From Acidimicrobiia bacterium (GTDB lineage Bacteria; Acidobacteriota; Vicinamibacteria; Vicinamibacterales; UBA2999), in contig VFYY01000007.1 in assembly GCA_016871375.1 (NCBI GenBank), positions 1 through 45,379 on the forward strand: a DNA stretch of 45,379 bases, read 5' to 3'. Position numbers and translations under genes: made by a program. The stretch's first letter is position 1; every line of letters starts with the position of its first letter. The notes beneath the pieces were generated by a model. That model saw nothing but the letters and a program-made list of their open reading frames with translations, made no database searches and had not been told where the DNA came from. This document shows, one piece after another, positions 1-12,703 of the stretch.

Positions 1-156
1 GATCGCGACGGCCGGAGCCATTCGCGATCCAAACACCAGGACGCCTCGTTCAATCAAATGGACGCCGAAAACAGCGACAAAAATAGGTCAAAGGTCAAAG
101 GTCAAGGGTCAAAGGGACATGCCTACCTTTGACCTTTGACTTTTGACTTTTGACCT

Positions 157-2031
157 CTAGAACCTCACCGTCACGCCGCCGACGATCCGCTTCGGCGGCC
201 GGACGACGAGCACCTCGTCGTACACCGACGCATCGAGCAGCTCCTCGCGGAACAGGTTGCGCACCGCGACGAGCATCTCCCACTGCGCGCTGCTGAAGTT
301 CATGAACGGCAGCGACTGGTTCACCTGCACGTCGAAGCGCGCCCGCGTCCGCGGCTGCGCCGCGGGCACCGCGTCCGCGAACCCGGTGTTCAGCTTGTAG
401 AGGACGAACACACGCGTCTCGGTAACCGGCACCACGCTCTCCACCGACGCCGTCACGTCGTGGATGCGCTCGTCGGAGCGGAACGTCGCCCGCGCCCAGG
501 TGGTGTCGACGCGCGTGTAGTCGATGGACGCGCGCACGGCTTCGGAGACCGCGCGGCTCAGGCTGACGCCCCAGCCGCTGGCGTCCACATCACCCGCCGA
601 GGCGACGTAGTAGTGGCCGATTGGCGCCGGCGCGCTGCCGGCCGGCGAGACGCCGAACAGCGTCACGAGCTGGTCGCGCACCGACTGGCGGAACAGGCGG
701 CCGCCGATTACGACGTCGGCCACCGTCTCGCGCTCCGCGGCGACTTCGACGTGGCTGATGCTCTCGGCCGTGAAGCCGCCGCCGCGCGTCAGCGGCGAGA
801 ACGTGCGCTCCGGGGGCAGCCACAGGCCCGTGCTGGGCGGGATGAACTCCTCCGCGCCAGGCGCCATCTGCCGCCGTGAGACGCTGGCGCGAATCTTCAC
901 CGGGTCGTCCTCGAGCGGCGCGACGGTCACGCTCGCGCGCGGACTGAGCAGCCCCTGCTGCGCCAGGTAGTCGTAGCGCGCGTACTTCGCACCGTAGGCG
1001 ACGCTCACGCGCGGGTTGATCGTCCAGTCGTCGTAGGCGTATACCGCGCCGACGTTGCGCGCGCCGTCGGTCACGGCCGCGAGGGCATCCGCGTTGCCGC
1101 CGAGATAGCGCTGCATGCCGTAGGAGACGCCGGCCTCGTAGCGGTGCTCCGCGGCCGCGCCGCGCAGGTAGGAGCCTTCGACAATCCACGACGACAGGTC
1201 GCCCTGCGTCACGGCGCCGCGGACGCGCCAGTCGCCGCTGCCCGCAGGCGCGTGCAGCGCCACGAATGCGATGCCGCCGGGCACCCATGTCTCCGGGTGG
1301 AACATGTCCTGCGGGCGGTCGAACGAGGTCCTCGTCAGCAGGTTGAACTGCCCCGAGAGCGGCAGGTCGGTGAAGAGCGCCGTCGCGTAGCGCGCGGGTG
1401 TCCCGACCGTCCGCGTGAACGTCGCGATCGAGCCGTCGAAGAACGAGTCGTCGCCGGTGTCGAGCACGCCCGGTGCGACTTCCTTGAGCACGCCGCGCTT
1501 GAGATGGCGCAGGCGCCATGCCACCTCGCCGTGATCGTGCGTGGACGTGTCGTCAGTCCCCTCGGCGGCCGGGTCGTCATCGCCGCCGGTGGCGCCCACA
1601 CCCGCCTCGAGCACCTGCGGCGCGGCGTCGCTGCCGTCCGCGCGACGCGTCAGCGCGATGGCCGCCAGCGTCCGTGTGGCCTGGGTGACCTGGACGATGC
1701 GGGCGCGGGCGGGGACGTAGCCCTGGAGATGCGCGCGAATGAGATAGGGGCCCGCGGGCAGGTTGCGGAACGTGAACTGCCCCTGGCGATCGGAGACGGC
1801 GAACGCGGTGGCCGACCCGAGCGCCGAGATCACCGCGCCGGTCAGGGGCGCACCACGGTCGTCGAGCACCGTGCCGTGCAGGTCGGTCTGCGTCGTCGCC
1901 GCGACCTGCGTCACCGGGCGCACCTGCGCCACCGGCGCCAGGGCGGGGATCTGCGCGTCCGCCGGCGCAGCGGTGCCCCCGAGCCACAGCAGGGCGGCCA
2001 GTGCGCACAGCGCCGGGCGGACGTCAATCAT
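157..2031 (-). CDS. Carboxypeptidase-regulatory-like domain / TonB-receptor-like outer membrane beta-barrel protein
   Basis: 624-aa ORF with signal peptide, CarboxypepD_reg-like segment (LHGTVLDDRGAPLTGAVISALG...FTFRNLPAGPYLIRAHLQGY) and beta-barrel-like C-terminus ending in VTVRF; no evident plug domain. Confidence 0.75.
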   Translation of the reverse strand: MIDVRPALCALAALLWLGGTAAPADAQIPALAPVAQVRPVTQVAATTQTDLHGTVLDDRGAPLTGAVISALGSATAFAVSDRQGQFTFRNLPAGPYLIRAHLQGYVPARARIVQVTQATRTLAAIALTRRADGSDAAPQVLEAGVGATGGDDDPAAEGTDDTSTHDHGEVAWRLRHLKRGVLKEVAPGVLDTGDDSFFDGSIATFTRTVGTPARYATALFTDLPLSGQFNLLTRTSFDRPQDMFHPETWVPGGIAFVALHAPAGSGDWRVRGAVTQGDLSSWIVEGSYLRGAAAEHRYEAGVSYGMQRYLGGNADALAAVTDGARNVGAVYAYDDWTINPRVSVAYGAKYARYDYLAQQGLLSPRASVTVAPLEDDPVKIRASVSRRQMAPGAEEFIPPSTGLWLPPERTFSPLTRGGGFTAESISHVEVAAERETVADVVIGGRLFRQSVRDQLVTLFGVSPAGSAPAPIGHYYVASAGDVDASGWGVSLSRAVSEAVRASIDYTRVDTTWARATFRSDERIHDVTASVESVVPVTETRVFVLYKLNTGFADAVPAAQPRTRARFDVQVNQSLPFMNFSSAQWEMLVAVRNLFREELLDASVYDEVLVVRPPKRIVGGVTVRF

Positions 2032-3110
2032 CAGGCTTCGACGGTAAAGTTCGTGTTCTGCGTCAGCGTCTTCCCTGAGATCTTATCCGTGATCTTGATC
2101 TCGAGGCGGTAGTCGCCGGCGGGGAAGCTCATCAGCGGCACGACGAGGCTCCCCGGGAGCTGGTGGCCCATCGCGACGTCGAACTGCGGCGGCAGCGTCT
2201 GCGCGTTGAGCTCCTGCGGGGCGGTCTTGTTGAAGTACTTCTCGGTGCCGTCGGGGTTCTTCACGTGGAAGTTGTATTCCACGAGCACGTTCGGCTTCCC
2301 CGCCGCCTGCTGCGTCCCGTAGATCCAGAACAGCACCTGGAGCTCGCCGGCCTTCTTCAGCTTCATCGTCGCCGACGGCACGACCTTCATCGTGCCGAAG
2401 ACGTACGGGTTCTCCTGCTGCTGCTCGCGCGTGAGCGGCGTGTTCACGGGCTCGATCGCGTCCGCGATGATGATGCTGCTCGTGCTGAGATCGGGCGCGT
2501 TGAAGTCCGGCACGGTCAGGTCGCGGCGGAGGAGCCCCGTCTTGGCCGGCGGCGCGTTGCGCGGCGGGTTCGCCGGCGTGCGTTCCTTCACCGCGATGAA
2601 CACCTCGTACTCGCCCGGCTTGAGCGCCATGGCGCGCGACACCTTGCCGCCGTCGGGAACGTCGAGGAAGTGCACGTTGTCCCACGGGTAGACGACGCGC
2701 GGCGGCGGCTGATTGCGGTCGTTGTTGCGGTTGTTCTGCTCGGCGGCCGGCGCCGGCGCGGGCGCACCCTTGTTCACGACGCGCACGTAGACCGCGGCGC
2801 CCGGCGCCGCCATCTGGCTGCGGTTGATCGCGATCGTGAACGGAATGTAGGTGGAGCCGTCGCCGCCCTTGACGTTGTGGCTGGCATCCCACGCCACTGC
2901 GATGTCCGTCGGGGCGGGCATCTTGCCGGCGCTCACCGCATCCACGAGCTGGACCACCGCCTGAATATCGCGCTGCTCGGCCTGGCTGCGCTGCTGTTCC
3001 TGGCGGTTGTTCTGGTTGTTCTGTGCCTCGACGACCGGCGACAGGACGGCCAGAGACGCCGCCGCAACGGCCAGGGTGAGGAGCCGGGAGAAATTCATCA
3101 TGCCTCGCAT
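2031..3110 (-). CDS. Secreted hypothetical protein
   Basis: ORF with signal peptide (MMNFSRLLTLAVAAASLAVLSPVVEAQ); ATGA overlap with the downstream gene; start chosen at 3110 (3101 also possible). Confidence 0.7.
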   Translation of the reverse strand: MRGMMNFSRLLTLAVAAASLAVLSPVVEAQNNQNNRQEQQRSQAEQRDIQAVVQLVDAVSAGKMPAPTDIAVAWDASHNVKGGDGSTYIPFTIAINRSQMAAPGAAVYVRVVNKGAPAPAPAAEQNNRNNDRNQPPPRVVYPWDNVHFLDVPDGGKVSRAMALKPGEYEVFIAVKERTPANPPRNAPPAKTGLLRRDLTVPDFNAPDLSTSSIIIADAIEPVNTPLTREQQQENPYVFGTMKVVPSATMKLKKAGELQVLFWIYGTQQAAGKPNVLVEYNFHVKNPDGTEKYFNKTAPQELNAQTLPPQFDVAMGHQLPGSLVVPLMSFPAGDYRLEIKITDKISGKTLTQNTNFTVEA

Positions 3111-3225
3111 CAAGAGAGAAGGAGCCCCAGGACGGGGCCATCCAAGAATCTGAATCGCCTGATCATAGGCCCGGGGGAAGGCCAAGTCAAAGTGGTATCA
3201 TCGGCCCCTTTCGCCCCCGGGCGCG

Positions 3226-5935
<2,710 letters not shown>

Positions 5936-5937
5936 AG

Positions 5938-6684
5938 ATGCACCGACTCGTTCTGCTCCGCCACGGCGAAAGCGCCTGGAACCGCGAGAACCGGTTCACG
6001 GGCTGGACCGACGTCGATCTCACCGACAAGGGCCGCGAGGAGGCGCGCGAGGCCGGCCGGCTGCTGCGCGCCGACACGTTCGAGTTCGACGTCGCGTTCA
6101 CCTCGGTGCTCAAGCGCGCGATCCGCACGCTCTGGATCGCCCTCGACGAGATGGATCTGATGTGGATCCCGCAGCACACGACGTGGCGGCTCAACGAGCG
6201 TCACTACGGCGCCCTGCAGGGACTGAACAAGGCCGAGACCGCCGCGAAGCACGGCGAGGCGCAGGTCAAGATCTGGCGGCGCAGCTACGACATTCCGCCG
6301 CCGCCGCTCTCCGCGGAGGATCCGCGCCATGCCTCCCACGAGCGGCGCTACGCGTCGCTCGAGCGCCAGGAGCTGCCGTCCACTGAGTCGCTGAAGGACA
6401 CGGTGGCGCGCTTTCTTCCGTACTGGCACGGGATGATCGCGCCCGAGATCAAGGCGGGCCGCAAGGTGATCATCGCGGCCCACGGCAACAGCCTGCGCGC
6501 GCTGGTGAAGTATCTGGACAACATCTCCGAGCAGGACATCCTCGAGCTGAACATCCCGACCGGCATCCCGCTCGTCTACGTGCTCGACGACGACCTGCAG
6601 CCGCTGCAGAAGTACTACCTCGGCGACCAGGACGCCGTCCGCCAGGCGCAGGCCGCCGTCGCCAACCAGGGGAAGGCGCGCTAA
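5938..6684 (+). CDS. gpmA: 2,3-bisphosphoglycerate-dependent phosphoglycerate mutase
   Basis: [61 protein letters not shown]. Confidence 0.95.
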   Translation: MHRLVLLRHGESAWNRENRFTGWTDVDLTDKGREEAREAGRLLRADTFEFDVAFTSVLKRAIRTLWIALDEMDLMWIPQHTTWRLNERHYGALQGLNKAETAAKHGEAQVKIWRRSYDIPPPPLSAEDPRHASHERRYASLERQELPSTESLKDTVARFLPYWHGMIAPEIKAGRKVIIAAHGNSLRALVKYLDNISEQDILELNIPTGIPLVYVLDDDLQPLQKYYLGDQDAVRQAQAAVANQGKAR

Positions 6685-7631
6685 TTCGACGGGTTGGCGT
6701 GGCACCGCCCCGCCCCTGACGGGGGGGTGCCCGCCATCGGCTGCGCGGGCACGAACGCCCAGTCGAAGCGGCCCGGGTACAGCCTCAGCCTCACCACGCC
6801 CAGCGTGCCGGCGACGATCTCTTCGCCGTGCGCGCCCCAGCGGAGCGTCTTCGGCCGGCGGAAGAACCTGGCGCCACCCGTGCCGGCGATGATCGTCGGC
6901 ACACCCTTCGACACGTCGACGACGCCGTCGGGGTTCAGCGGCGGCAGGTATGCGAAGAAGTGTTCGTGCGCGGTGACGGCCAGGTCCGCCCCGTAGCGAT
7001 ACAGGATCCTGAAGATCGGGAGCGCCCACGCCGGGCTGGCGAACTGACCCGACGAGAACGGCGGCCGGTGGAAGTACGCGAGCACGCACCTCGAGGCATG
7101 GTTCGCGCGGAGATCCTGCTCCAGCCACTCGAGCTGCCGCAGGCGCGCGGCAGGCGCCACGAGCTCGGTGTTGAGTGCGTACACCCGCCAGGCGCCGACG
7201 TTGTACGCGTAGTACCCGCGGCGCAGCGGGCCCGCGTTCGGGAAGTAGAGGAAGTAGAACGGCAGGTCCTTGTCCACGCCGTAATCATGATTGCCGGGCG
7301 TCGGAAACACGTGGCCCATCAACCGGCCCCATGACGAGCGATTGAGGCAGTCGTAACTGAGCTCCGACCCGTCGTCGTTCGAGTTGTCGCCGAGCGTGAT
7401 CGCGAGGCTGCCTGGCGTCTCGTCGAGGAGCCGCTCCATGAGACGGCCGGTGATGTCGCCGCCTTCGGGCGCCGCGCAATGCATGATGTCGCCCACGCCG
7501 AAGATGATGGCAGGCGGCGCAACGGGACCCGCGGTACGCGGCGGCTGTTGCGCGTCCGCGGCAGTGGATAGACAGATCAGCAGCGACAGCGTCGTGCCTG
7601 CCGTCGCGGAAGCACACCCCTTCCGTGACAT
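6681..7631 (-). CDS. Calcineurin-like metallophosphoesterase, secreted
   Basis: [37 protein letters not shown], signal peptide; stop overlaps the gpmA stop (CTAA). Confidence 0.8.
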   Translation of the reverse strand: MSRKGCASATAGTTLSLLICLSTAADAQQPPRTAGPVAPPAIIFGVGDIMHCAAPEGGDITGRLMERLLDETPGSLAITLGDNSNDDGSELSYDCLNRSSWGRLMGHVFPTPGNHDYGVDKDLPFYFLYFPNAGPLRRGYYAYNVGAWRVYALNTELVAPAARLRQLEWLEQDLRANHASRCVLAYFHRPPFSSGQFASPAWALPIFRILYRYGADLAVTAHEHFFAYLPPLNPDGVVDVSKGVPTIIAGTGGARFFRRPKTLRWGAHGEEIVAGTLGVVRLRLYPGRFDWAFVPAQPMAGTPPSGAGRCHANPSN

Positions 7632-7691
7632 CGCGGCGCCCTCCTCCCCTCCCGAGGCGTCGGAGTATATCCGACATGCGATGCAGCCGCG

Positions 7692-7725
7692 CGAAAAAAG
7701 TGTGGTTTCTGATCCAGATCAGAAA
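7692..7725 (-). terminator. Candidate intrinsic terminator overlapping the stop of the 7719-9254 gene
   Basis: TTTCTGATCCAGATCAGAAA palindrome followed on the minus strand by CCACACTTTTTT. Confidence 0.5.
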
Positions 7726-9254
7726 AGGGGCGCGTTCCGGAACTGCGGATCGAGCGTGACGCGCCAGAAGGCGTAGTGGCCGGAGGCGAGGAGTGCGGCC
7801 GCAATGTTCGTACGTCGTGCGTCGTGGGCCCACACCCACGCCAGCGCGTACAGCGCCGGAAATGCGGCCACCAGCAGGTCCATCTCTTCGTTCAACCCCT
7901 GGATCGGCCAGAAGCAGATCACGAAGACCGCTGACGCGAGCGTATACGCCAGTGCCATTCGCACCTCATCGGCGTGTTCGCGCCAGAGCGACACGGCGAC
8001 CAGCAGCAGCGGTGCCCCCACGACCCAGGCCGTCATGGCCAGATCGCGCGCGCCGATGGCGCTGAAGATCGCGGCGTTGACACGACCCTGGCTCACGTCA
8101 TCCACGAACAAAGGGCGCCAGGGAAAGCGTTCGGCGTGGCCGAGCACGATCGGCAGTTTCAGCACGACGATGTAGACTGCGATCCATCCGAGGTAGGCAG
8201 CCGTGCCCCACGCAGCGATGCGGAGCAGCCGGCCGACGCGGTCCGCCGCGCGCGCGCGCGCGGCCAGCGCGGCAAGCCAACCGCCGATGATCGACACGAG
8301 TCCCAGCGCATGGAACGCCGCGCCCAGACCCGCGAGGACGCCTCCGGCTTCCAGGCGCCAGCCGCCGTCGCGCAGGCCGCGGGCGAGCAGCGGGTAGGCC
8401 GCCACGTTCAGCGACATGTAGCCCACCTCACGCCAGCCGAGATACAGCAGTGCCGACGGTGCCAGCACCGCGAGCGCGACGTATCGCACGATCATCGGCG
8501 ACCAACGCTCCAGCGCAGCAACGGCGAGCGCGCAGATAAGGAACCAGGCCGACGCGGCACGGGCCAGCACGATCTGGGCACGCACTGGCGACTCCGTCGT
8601 CGCGCCGCCGAGGTGATCCAGGCGCCCGAGGAGGGCGTACGAGAGATGCGCCTCGTACCGGATCTCGTACACGCCGGCGTAGCGCCCGAACGCGAGGCGA
8701 GTCTCGGAACTCTGGTTCGCGTCGCCCATACGCACGAAGGCCGGAGACAATGGCAGCGTGACGCCCAGGATCCCGACCACGATCAGCGCCGCAACGGTGG
8801 TATTGCGCCGCAGGCGCACGCTCGTCGCGCGGGACGCCGCGAGCACGGATGCGCCCGCAAGCAGCAGCCACAGCGACTGGTGCAACTGCCACAGCTGCAG
8901 CGGACTGTCGAAGCGATCGCTGAAGGGATACGGCAGCGGCCGCACGGCGACGCGAATCGTCGGCGACGGGACCGTGAACGCCTCGCGGTCGATCGCCGCC
9001 GTGTCCTCGACCGCCGCGTCGGTGACGAGGTCCCGGATGTTGTCGCGGGAACGGTCACCGAGGTCGTACCGCCACGTCGTGCCGCCGTCCGGTTCGCCGT
9101 TCCGGAGGCTGTAACGCTCCTCGAGGCCGGCACGCGCCGCGGCATCAACGCCCGGGCCCCAGCGGACCGCCACCCGCGGCCCGCTCGTTCGAACGTCCAC
9201 AAGCGCCGCCACCGCGACGACGACGAGCGCCGCGGCAATCCATGTCTTCTTCAT
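7719..9254 (-). CDS. Polytopic membrane protein, unknown function
   Basis: ORF from MKKTWIAAALVVVAVAALVDV with many hydrophobic segments; ATGA overlap with the upstream gene. Confidence 0.65.
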   Translation of the reverse strand: MKKTWIAAALVVVAVAALVDVRTSGPRVAVRWGPGVDAAARAGLEERYSLRNGEPDGGTTWRYDLGDRSRDNIRDLVTDAAVEDTAAIDREAFTVPSPTIRVAVRPLPYPFSDRFDSPLQLWQLHQSLWLLLAGASVLAASRATSVRLRRNTTVAALIVVGILGVTLPLSPAFVRMGDANQSSETRLAFGRYAGVYEIRYEAHLSYALLGRLDHLGGATTESPVRAQIVLARAASAWFLICALAVAALERWSPMIVRYVALAVLAPSALLYLGWREVGYMSLNVAAYPLLARGLRDGGWRLEAGGVLAGLGAAFHALGLVSIIGGWLAALAARARAADRVGRLLRIAAWGTAAYLGWIAVYIVVLKLPIVLGHAERFPWRPLFVDDVSQGRVNAAIFSAIGARDLAMTAWVVGAPLLLVAVSLWREHADEVRMALAYTLASAVFVICFWPIQGLNEEMDLLVAAFPALYALAWVWAHDARRTNIAAALLASGHYAFWRVTLDPQFRNAPLF

Positions 9255-9832
9255 GGCACGCCGTCGGCGCTTCGCCTCGCCCGCGCATCCTCGACGGCGG
9301 CCGCGAGGTAGGGGCGCCTGATCGGCAGCGCGGCGAGCGGCGGCAGGAAGCTGCGTGTCGAGATCAGAATACCGGGGGCCACGGTCGATTCCGGTGTGAT
9401 GTAGCCCGACACCAGGAACCCGTGCCGGCGGTCGATGATGCGGATGACGCGCAGCGCCTGCATGAAGCGGTGCAGCGGACGCCGGGGCCACGCGTAGCGC
9501 CCGAGCAGCGCGCGCGGGCTGACATCCACCGCGCCGCACTGATCCGCACCCGCCCACGCGGCGACGCGCGCGACCTGCCGGCGGGCGTTCGCGTGGCGCG
9601 CCACCGTCAGCAGCTGCGCGCCGCGCCGGCGCGGCGGAGCGATGAAGAGGAAGAACGCGAGACCGTACAGGGAAACGAGAAGGCCGGAAAGCGCGGTCCT
9701 GCCGAGGCGCTCGTGCACGTTATGCACGATGCGCACCGGCAGGCTCGACTGTCTCAGGTTCGCAAAGAGCGCCTGGCGAACCGGATCGGAATCCGCGCGG
9801 ACGACGATCCGGAGCGCCCGGAGGAGAAACAC
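9251..9832 (-). CDS. Hypothetical protein with one hydrophobic segment
   Basis: 193-aa ORF co-directional and overlapping with the downstream gene. Confidence 0.55.
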   Translation of the reverse strand: MFLLRALRIVVRADSDPVRQALFANLRQSSLPVRIVHNVHERLGRTALSGLLVSLYGLAFFLFIAPPRRRGAQLLTVARHANARRQVARVAAWAGADQCGAVDVSPRALLGRYAWPRRPLHRFMQALRVIRIIDRRHGFLVSGYITPESTVAPGILISTRSFLPPLAALPIRRPYLAAAVEDARARRSADGVP

Positions 9833-9849
9833 ATCCCTACTCTACCGTG

Positions 9850-10152
9850 TTACTCGACGGTCTCCTTCGCCTCGTCCGCGCCGATACGCAGCGACCGGAG
9901 GAACCGGCGATCGTTGGCGGTGAGGTCGAACGGCTTCCGTGCCGGGAGCAGACGCGCCGGCGTCGTGATCTTCGTGAGCGCGCCGCCGTTGTTGCGGTTG
10001 ACGAATCCCACGACGGCTTCGAGCGTGACTTTCATGTCGAAGCCCGCCTCGCGCGCTTTCGCGCGGCACGCTTCGACCTGGGGACTCTCGGCAACGGCAG
10101 CGGCGATCGCGTCGGCCAGCTCTTTAGCGAACCGGTTCACGACGTCATCCAT
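9850..10152 (-). CDS. Small hypothetical protein (100 aa)
   Basis: ORF MDDVVNRFAKELADAIAAAVAESPQVEACRAKAREAGFDM...; divergent from mcmA. Confidence 0.6.
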   Translation of the reverse strand: MDDVVNRFAKELADAIAAAVAESPQVEACRAKAREAGFDMKVTLEAVVGFVNRNNGGALTKITTPARLLPARKPFDLTANDRRFLRSLRIGADEAKETVE

Positions 10153-10266
10153 TCCAGTCCTCCTCACCGCCGCCGGGCCGGGATCCGCGGCGTCTCCCGA
10201 TCCGAACCTGCCCGGCCGGGGAGACCGGCAGGGATCGGGTGCCAAATGTTTCATCTACTTGGATTT

Positions 10267-10289
10267 AGCCTTTTGGGAAGGCTTGTTTT
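10267..10289. promoter_or_regulatory. Small hairpin with T-rich 3' flank in a divergent intergenic region
   Basis: AGCCTT-ttggg-AAGGCT followed by TGTTTTG. Confidence 0.35.
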
Positions 10290-10394
10290 GCATTGTAGAG
10301 GCACGATCTGAGAGTGTCAAATCCAGCGGACGAGCTGCCTGCTCGAGCCTTCGACATAGGTTCGCGTCCGAGGCGGTAGAATCCCCCCAGACGG

Positions 10395-11918
10395 ATGAGC
10401 GGCGGCCCCGACTTCGACCGCGATATCGGCGCGCCCGGCGTCTTTCCCTTCACCCGCGGCATCCAGCCGCAGATGTACCGCGGCCGCCCGTGGACGATGC
10501 GGCAGTACGCGGGGTTCGGCACCGCCGCGGAATCGAACCGGCGCTACCGGTACCTGCTCGCGCGCGGCGTCACCGGGCTGAGCGTCGCCTTCGATCTCCC
10601 CACGCAGATCGGCTACGACTCCGATCACGCGCTCGCGGCCGGCGAGGTGGGACGCGTCGGCGTGGCGATCGACTCGGTCGAGGACATGGCCGCCCTCTTC
10701 GAGGCCATCCCGCTCGACCGCGTGTCCACCTCGATGACGATCAACGCCACCGCCATCATCCTGCTCGCGCTGTACGCGGCGGTGGCGCGACGTCAGGGCG
10801 TGCCGCTCGACAAGTTGTCGGGCACCGTGCAGAACGACATCCTCAAGGAGTACGTCGCCCGCGGCACCTATGTCTATCCCCCGCGCCCCTCGCTCCGCAT
10901 CGTCACCGACATCATGGCGTTCTGCGGGCGCGAGATGCCGCAGTGGAACACGATCTCGATCAGCGGCTACCACATCCGCGAGGCGGGCTCGACGGCGGTG
11001 CAGGAGGTCGCGTTCACGCTCGCCAACGGCATCGCCTACGTGCAGGCGGCGCTCGAGGCCGGCCTCGACGTCGAGGCCACGGGCCAGCGCGTGTCGTTCT
11101 TCTTCAACGCGCACAACGACTTCCTCGAGGAGATCGCCAAGTTCCGCGCCGCGCGGCGGCTCTGGGCGGTCGTCATGCGTGACCGGTTCGGCGCGAAGAC
11201 CGCGCGCGCCCAGCAGCTGCGGTTCCATGCGCAGACCGCGGGCAGTACGCTGGCCGCGCAGCAGCCCGACAACAACATCGTGCGCGTCTCGCTGCAGGCG
11301 CTGGCCGCGGTGCTGGGCGGCACGCAGTCGCTGCACTGCAACGGGAAGGACGAGGCGCTGGCGCTGCCCACCGAGGAGAGCGCCACGATTGCCCTGCGGA
11401 CGCAGCAGATCATCCTGCACGAGACCGGCGTGGCCAGCACGGTCGATCCCGTCGGCGGCTCCTACGTCATCGAGGCGATGACCGATCGGATCGAGCGCGA
11501 CGCGTCCGATCTGATCGCGCGCATCGACGCCGCGGGCGGCACGCTGGTCGCGATCGAGACCGGGGCCATCCAGGAGCAGATTCAGGAGGCGGCGTATCGC
11601 GCCCAGCAGGCGATCGATGCCGGCGAGGCCATCGTCGTCGGCGTGAACCGGTATGCGGACGAGGGGGCTGCGGGCGTCACGGCGGACCTGTTCCGGTTGG
11701 ACCCCGAGATCGAACGCCGGCAGGCCGGGCGTGTGCGGGCGGTGCGGGCAAGCCGCAGCGCCGGCGAGTGGCAGACGGCGCTCGCGGATGTGGAGGGGAC
11801 CGCGCGTGGCGCCGGCAACCTCGTGCCGCCGATTCTGGCGGCCGTCGAGGCGCGTGCCACCCTCGGTGAGATCGCCGACGCGCTCCGGCGGGTCTTCGGC
11901 GAGTACACCGCCGCATGA
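10395..11918 (+). CDS. Methylmalonyl-CoA mutase family protein, catalytic (alpha/large) subunit without B12-binding domain
   Basis: [90 protein letters not shown]; ends without a DxHxxG cobalamin-binding module. Confidence 0.9.
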   Translation: MSGGPDFDRDIGAPGVFPFTRGIQPQMYRGRPWTMRQYAGFGTAAESNRRYRYLLARGVTGLSVAFDLPTQIGYDSDHALAAGEVGRVGVAIDSVEDMAALFEAIPLDRVSTSMTINATAIILLALYAAVARRQGVPLDKLSGTVQNDILKEYVARGTYVYPPRPSLRIVTDIMAFCGREMPQWNTISISGYHIREAGSTAVQEVAFTLANGIAYVQAALEAGLDVEATGQRVSFFFNAHNDFLEEIAKFRAARRLWAVVMRDRFGAKTARAQQLRFHAQTAGSTLAAQQPDNNIVRVSLQALAAVLGGTQSLHCNGKDEALALPTEESATIALRTQQIILHETGVASTVDPVGGSYVIEAMTDRIERDASDLIARIDAAGGTLVAIETGAIQEQIQEAAYRAQQAIDAGEAIVVGVNRYADEGAAGVTADLFRLDPEIERRQAGRVRAVRASRSAGEWQTALADVEGTARGAGNLVPPILAAVEARATLGEIADALRRVFGEYTAA

Positions 11919-12703
11919 CCGCGCCCCTGCTCGACGTGCAGCACCTGACCGTCGTCTTCGACGGCGCACCGGCGCCTGTGACCGCGGTGAACGACGTCAG
12001 CTTCCAGATTGCACCGGGTGAGACGCTGGGGCTCGTCGGCGAGTCCGGCAGCGGCAAGTCGGTCACGGCGTTCGCCATCCTGCGCCTGCTGCAGCGGCCG
12101 GGCCGCGTGGCCGGCGGCACGGTGCTGTTCGAAGGGCGGGACCTGCTGGCGCTCCCGGAGCGCGACATGCGGGCGGTGCGCGGCGCCCGCATCTCGCTCA
12201 TCTTCCAGGAGCCGGCGACCGCGCTGAACCCGGTGATGCGGGTCGGCGACCAGATTGCCGAGGCGCTGACGGTGCACGGGCTCGCCTCCGGCGGCGAGGC
12301 GCAGGCGCGCGCCGTGGAGCTGCTCGAGGCGGTGCGCATCACGGACGCGCCACGGCGGGCGCGTGACTATCCCCATCAGCTCTCGGGCGGCATGCGGCAG
12401 CGCGTGATGATCGCGATCGCGCTCGCCTGCCACCCGCCGCTCGTCATCGCCGACGAGCCGACGACGGCGCTCGACGTCACCATTCAGGCGCAGGTGCTGG
12501 AGCTGCTGCGTGAGCTGAAGGCGACGTACAACCTCGCGGTGCTGCTCATCACGCACGACTTCGGCGTCGTCGCGGAGATGGCCGACCGCGTGGCGGTGAT
12601 GTACAAGGGGTCGCTCGTCGAACAGGGTCCCGTGCGGCAGATCCTGCGCGCGCCCGCGCACGACTACACGCGCAACCTCCTCGCATCGATTCCCGGCCGC
12701 TGA
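11915..12703 (+). CDS. Oligopeptide/dipeptide-type ABC transporter ATPase (DppD/OppD-like)
   Basis: [53 protein letters not shown] overlap with the previous gene. Confidence 0.9.
   Translation: MTAPLLDVQHLTVVFDGAPAPVTAVNDVSFQIAPGETLGLVGESGSGKSVTAFAILRLLQRPGRVAGGTVLFEGRDLLALPERDMRAVRGARISLIFQEPATALNPVMRVGDQIAEALTVHGLASGGEAQARAVELLEAVRITDAPRRARDYPHQLSGGMRQRVMIAIALACHPPLVIADEPTTALDVTIQAQVLELLRELKATYNLAVLLITHDFGVVAEMADRVAVMYKGSLVEQGPVRQILRAPAHDYTRNLLASIPGR

Noticed and set aside
86-155. Heptamer palindrome as an ordinary intrinsic terminator
   Set aside because: Could act at 3' ends, but the strict 7-nt phasing and equal unit counts at several loci exceed what a terminator needs; no consistent U-tract.
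3180-3225. Sigma-70 promoter upstream of glgC (TATCAT)
   Set aside because: Only a weak -10-like hexamer; not distinguishable from chance without expression data.
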